Source: Polaribacter sejongensis (GTDB taxonomy: Bacteria > Bacteroidota > Bacteroidia > Flavobacteriales > Flavobacteriaceae). Taken from it: a DNA stretch of 64,000 bases. This document shows, piece by piece, positions 60,971-64,000 of this stretch (positions are counted from its first letter, which is position 1; every line of letters begins with the position of its first letter). The notes under the pieces were generated by a model. That model was not told where the DNA came from. It saw only the letters and a list, made by a program, of their open reading frames with translations, and did no database searches. The translations under genes and the position numbers were made by a program. Location: the NCBI RefSeq assembly GCF_038024065.1, contig NZ_CP150667.1, positions 1,426,001-1,490,000 on the forward strand. The letters run 5' to 3'.

Positions 60971-62623
60971 CTAATTCAATAATTCTTTTGCGTGGGTAAG
61001 TGCAGAGTCAGAGATATCTTTACCACTTAGCATTTCTGCAATTTCTTTAATTCTTTCATCTGTAGATAAAAGTTTTAAATTGGTTGTGGTTACTCCTTTT
61101 ACTTCCTGTTTATACACTTTGTAATGATTCGCTCCTTTTGCAGCAATTTGCGGTAAATGCGTAATAGCAATTACTTGCATATTAGCACTCATTTTTTGCA
61201 TAATTGCGGCTATTTTATTTGAAACTTCACCAGAAACTCCAGTATCAATTTCATCAAAAATAATGGTTGGTAATTGTGTGTTTTCTGATAAAATTGTTTT
61301 TACAGACAACATAATTCTAGACAATTCTCCACCAGAAGCTACTTTTTTCAATTCTCCAAAACTACCTCCTTTGTTTGCAGAAAAAAGAAATTCTAATTCG
61401 TCTTTTCCGTTTGCAAAATAATTTTTAGTTTGTTTTATTTTTATTGAAAAACGAGCGTTTTCCATACCTAAATCAGACAATAAAGCTTGTAGTTCTTTAT
61501 TTAATTTAGGAATTGACTTTGTTCTTGCATTCGAAATTAAATCGGCAACTTTATCTAATTTTAAAGAAATTTCATCTATCTCCTTTTGCTTCTCAATAAT
61601 GACTTCGTCTGCAGACTCTACTTGCGCTACTTTTTTTGAAAGTTCTTCGAAAACTTTAAGTAATTCTACATTATTACTTACTGTATGTTTCTTCTGTAAA
61701 TTATATAGTAATTGTAATCTATCGTTAATTTCTTCTGCTTCATTCGGATTAAAATCTACATTTTCATTAGCGTCTTCTAACTCAGAAACAATATCATCGA
61801 TTTCAATCTTCACAGAAGTAACTCTTTCTGAAAGTACTTGATATTCTTTAGAGAATGTTGCAATTTTAGACAATCTATTTTCTAATGTATTTAGCAAATT
61901 CTGAATTCCGATTTCTTCATTCACCGTAATTTCTAAAGCTTCCGATAAATTCCCTTTTATATCTTCTATATTATTCAGCTTTTCTAAACGTTCCTCTAAA
62001 TCATCTTGTTCTTCCGCCTTAATTTTAGCTTCTTCTAACTCTTTAAAAAGATGCAAATTGTATTCGTATTGTTGATTAGCTTCTTTCTGTTGGTCTTTTA
62101 ATTTAGAAAATTCTCTCTTTAATTTACTTAACTGCGAAAAACCACGTTTGTAAGAAGCTATTTTTGCTGTATTTTTTGCTAAAGCATCTAAAATTGAAAA
62201 CTGAAAAAGATTGTCTGATAATTCTATGGTTTGATGCTGAGAATGCACATCAATCAATTTTGTTCTTAATTTATTTAAAACAGACAACGTTACGGGCGTA
62301 TCATTTACAAAAGCTCTAGACTTACCAGATGGTAAAATCTCTCTTCTAATAATGGTTTCTGCTTCGTAATCTAAATCTACTTCGTTAAAAAATTCTTCTA
62401 AATTGTAATTCGCAATAGCAACTTTAGCTTCTACAACACATTTAGTGCTTGTATCTTTTAAGGATGATAAATCTGCTCTGTTACCCAAAACCAATCCTAA
62501 AGCTCCTAAAAGTATAGATTTACCTGCTCCGGTTTCACCTGTAATAATAGATAAACCTGAAGAAAAATCAATAGATAAGTGATTGATTAATGCGTAGTTA
62601 TTAATGGAAAGTTGTGTTAACAA
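60971..62623 (-). CDS. recN: DNA repair protein RecN
   Basis: A 550-residue SMC-like ATPase for double-strand-break repair. Walker A is 'IITGETGAGKSILLGALGLV' (about 28-47). Two coiled coils (about 150-240 and 255-360) flank the hinge. The signature is 'VASGGELSRIMLSVKTIL' and Walker B 'PTIIFDEIDTGVSGEVSNKI' (about 455-474), followed by 'ITHLPQIAAKGANHYKVYK'. Length is typical. It follows the DUF4835 gene (71-base gap) in the coaBC-DUF4835-recN order common in Flavobacteriia. Confidence 0.96.
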   Translation of the reverse strand: MLTQLSINNYALINHLSIDFSSGLSIITGETGAGKSILLGALGLVLGNRADLSSLKDTSTKCVVEAKVAIANYNLEEFFNEVDLDYEAETIIRREILPSGKSRAFVNDTPVTLSVLNKLRTKLIDVHSQHQTIELSDNLFQFSILDALAKNTAKIASYKRGFSQLSKLKREFSKLKDQQKEANQQYEYNLHLFKELEEAKIKAEEQDDLEERLEKLNNIEDIKGNLSEALEITVNEEIGIQNLLNTLENRLSKIATFSKEYQVLSERVTSVKIEIDDIVSELEDANENVDFNPNEAEEINDRLQLLYNLQKKHTVSNNVELLKVFEELSKKVAQVESADEVIIEKQKEIDEISLKLDKVADLISNARTKSIPKLNKELQALLSDLGMENARFSIKIKQTKNYFANGKDELEFLFSANKGGSFGELKKVASGGELSRIMLSVKTILSENTQLPTIIFDEIDTGVSGEVSNKIAAIMQKMSANMQVIAITHLPQIAAKGANHYKVYKQEVKGVTTTNLKLLSTDERIKEIAEMLSGKDISDSALTHAKELLN

Positions 62624-62694
62624 ATGCTCGAAATTTTAGAAGCTAAAATTAAGGAAAATTGTATCAAGAATAAACAATAATTATAAGGAATGTT

Positions 62695-63585
62695 TTACTT
62701 AATATTTTTCCACTTAGGATTGTTATTCGGAGATATTTTTTTCACTATTTCAACCAGTCTATTTTTATTTCTAGAAGCAGCATCATCCGTATATAGATTT
62801 ACAATTTCATCTGCTTTAGCATCAAAAAACACACGGATTAGATAATTACCAACTGTTTTATTATAGATACTTTCTAAAGAGATTACCGCCTCTTCCATGT
62901 TTTGTTTCGCAATACCATTGTTTAAAGAAAACTCATCTAATCCTTTTCTATGATACGTATAAGTAGCGGTTCTGTATGCTGAAAGCTTTGGTGATAAGAA
63001 ACTATCAATCAATAAAAATCTATTTTGCTTTCCTACTACATTTTGCCAAGAAGCAATTCCACTTTGCTGCGCTTGTAACATTACATTCTCTGCAACTCTA
63101 AAAGACGACTCTCCACCATTTCTTTTAAAAGTGTCTGCATCCGCTCCCAAAACAATGTTTGCATAAAAAACAATGGTAGAGATTAAATTACTATCATAAG
63201 AATTTTTATTAAAAATTAATGGGTCGAACTCATTGTATTTAAAATTGAAATCGTTGTCTTTTAAATTTAATATAGGTGATGCGTATGTAGAACCAAAAAC
63301 GGGTCTTGTAGATTGAACTTGTATGGTTGCATTAAAATTATTTGCATCTCTAGAAGTGATAATAATTGTAAAAGCACAATCTATTCTTTCTTCTGGCTTT
63401 ACCTCGTTATTTGTCCATTTGGTTTGATTTACAAACTCTGACAAAGATTTTTCTAAAGTTTTAAAAACCTGAGTATTTGAACCTTGAACCTGGTTGTAGT
63501 TTACAGTTACCAAGCAATTCAATTCTTGTGCTTTTAACACAGAAACCGAAAATAAAAACAGAAAAAAGAATATAAGTTTACGCAT
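62695..63585 (-). CDS. DUF4835 family protein (PorD-like)
   Basis: A 296-residue exported protein with signal peptide 'LIFFFLFLFSVSVLKAQELN'. Conserved parts are 'LNCLVTVNYNQVQGSNTQVF', 'DCAFTIIITSRDANNFNATI', 'YDSNLISTIVFYANIVLGAD' and 'PKLSAYRTATYTYHRKGLD'. These fit DUF4835, which I believe corresponds to the T9SS-associated PorD family. This would be consistent with the T9SS-sorted LRR protein in this window. Its place between coaBC and recN is typical for the group. The molecular role is not known to me. Confidence 0.82.
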   Translation of the reverse strand: MRKLIFFFLFLFSVSVLKAQELNCLVTVNYNQVQGSNTQVFKTLEKSLSEFVNQTKWTNNEVKPEERIDCAFTIIITSRDANNFNATIQVQSTRPVFGSTYASPILNLKDNDFNFKYNEFDPLIFNKNSYDSNLISTIVFYANIVLGADADTFKRNGGESSFRVAENVMLQAQQSGIASWQNVVGKQNRFLLIDSFLSPKLSAYRTATYTYHRKGLDEFSLNNGIAKQNMEEAVISLESIYNKTVGNYLIRVFFDAKADEIVNLYTDDAASRNKNRLVEIVKKISPNNNPKWKNIK

Positions 63586-63608
63586 TCGTTTTATTTTTTA
63601 CTGTTTGG

Positions 63609-63654
63609 TCGAGCGCAGTCGAGACCTAAACTAAAACCTCCCGACTGCGCTCGA
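63609..63654. repeat. Perfect inverted pair of the CGAGCGCAGTCG repeat
   Basis: TCGAGCGCAGTCG (63609-63621) and CGACTGCGCTCGA (63642-63654) are exact complements, giving a 13-bp G+C-rich stem around a 20-base loop. In an AT-rich genome this is a marked GC island. It lies in the DUF4835-coaBC gap. Confidence 0.8.
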
Positions 63655-63668
63655 GGAGACTAGAAATT

Positions 63669-64000
63669 TTAAGAAATATTCTTTAAAATTTCATTCATAA
63701 TATCTTTGGCCACTTCCTCTTTCGATTTTAATTCGAATGATTTTTCAGTCAAATCTTTATCAATAATAGTAACTTTATTTGTGTCTGTAGCAAAACCAGC
63801 ACCTTTATCTTGCAAAGAATTTAAAACAATAGCATCTAAGTTCTTACGTTTTAGTTTCCCTTTTGCATTTTCTAGCTCATTATTGGTTTCTAAAGCAAAA
63901 CCAACTAAAAATTGATTTTCTTTAATTTCACCTAAGGATGCTAAAATATCTTTTGTTGGTTCTAACTCAATCTCTAACGCAGAAGTAGTCTTTTTTATTT
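63669..64000 (-). CDS. coaBC: Coenzyme A biosynthesis bifunctional protein CoaBC, C-terminal part
   Basis: Minus-strand frame open from the right window edge to TAA at 63669-63671, about 110 codons. 'FLVGFALETNNELENAKGKL' and 'RKNLDAIVLNSLQDKGAGFA' plus 'TDTNKVTIIDKD' are the phosphopantothenate-cysteine ligase (CoaB) end of the Dfp protein. The N-terminal decarboxylase half is outside the window. It joins phosphopantothenate with cysteine and then decarboxylates the product. It leads the coaBC-DUF4835-recN group. Confidence 0.92.
   Translation of the reverse strand, partial: IKKTTSALEIELEPTKDILASLGEIKENQFLVGFALETNNELENAKGKLKRKNLDAIVLNSLQDKGAGFATDTNKVTIIDKDLTEKSFELKSKEEVAKDIMNEILKNIS

Overview
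The window is AT-rich chromosomal DNA of a Bacteroidota, family Flavobacteriaceae; gene content and style fit a marine genus such as Polaribacter or Tenacibaculum (inference, not tested). The reasons are -7 boxes of the form TAnnTTTG in front of many genes, a type IX secretion (T9SS) C-terminal sorting domain, Bacteroidota-specific families (DUF4199, DUF5606, DUF6452, DUF6048, DUF1835, DUF4835), menaquinone synthesis by MenD, and a LytS/LytTR pair with a beta-propeller sensor. Most of the window is housekeeping chromosome. I see no prophage, transposase, CRISPR array, rRNA or tRNA.

Layout. 1-5 kb: end of a TPR-like protein, a cvfB-like/menD operon, transaldolase, a short-chain dehydrogenase, and the SRP RNA gene with its own promoter and terminator. 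5-14 kb: DUF4199 membrane protein, DPM1-like glycosyltransferase, phospho-sugar mutase overlapping an MsbA-like ABC exporter, CCA-adding enzyme, and an LTA-synthase-like sulfatase-fold enzyme. 14-17.5 kb (minus strand): dapD followed by a glycosyltransferase and two tandem Stealth phosphotransferases. 17.6-25.4 kb: ruvX, peptide deformylase, DUF5606, mazG, a divergent lysE/lysR pair with a visible LysR operator, then a run of small genes (TPR lipoprotein, DinB/YfiT, Mpo1-like, CsaA). 25.4-31.7 kb: a YqaE/Pmp3 mini-gene, a lipocalin-like lipoprotein, an OmpA lipoprotein, an RlmD-type methyltransferase, pterin dehydratase with DUF6452-DUF6048, a 2OG-Fe(II) oxygenase and SUI1. 31.8-37.5 kb: a DUF1835 / nucleoside phosphorylase / binding-protein-fold operon, LpxH-like hydrolase plus glycosyltransferase, and ung.

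The 37.6-48.7 kb stretch is the most unusual part. A T9SS-sorted LRR protein is followed by an Lgt-family paralogue and a MopE-like calcium-binding lipoprotein, then a propeller-LytS histidine kinase, a LytTR regulator and a MutS2 without Smr domain. The Lgt/MopE cassette lies between two diverged copies (about 130 bp) of one junction. The left copy contains the intact LRR-gene 3' end and a start-codon-less relic of the kinase 5' end. The right copy contains the intact kinase start and a relic of the T9SS tail.

48.8-53.7 kb is a minus-strand leuC-leuD-leuA-leuB operon. 53.7-64 kb holds a long gene-free stretch, a Bor-like lipoprotein, a secreted metallo-beta-lactamase/DUF1566/EF-hand fusion, a PfkB kinase, a TlpA-like thioredoxin, fabI, recN, DUF4835 and the 3' part of coaBC.

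Short dispersed repeats of at least three types (CAGTTTTCAGTAGCAGT, CGAGCGNAGTCGAG, and TCATTTCGAAATGACA-like) occupy many intergenic gaps. One of them forms an apparent terminator.
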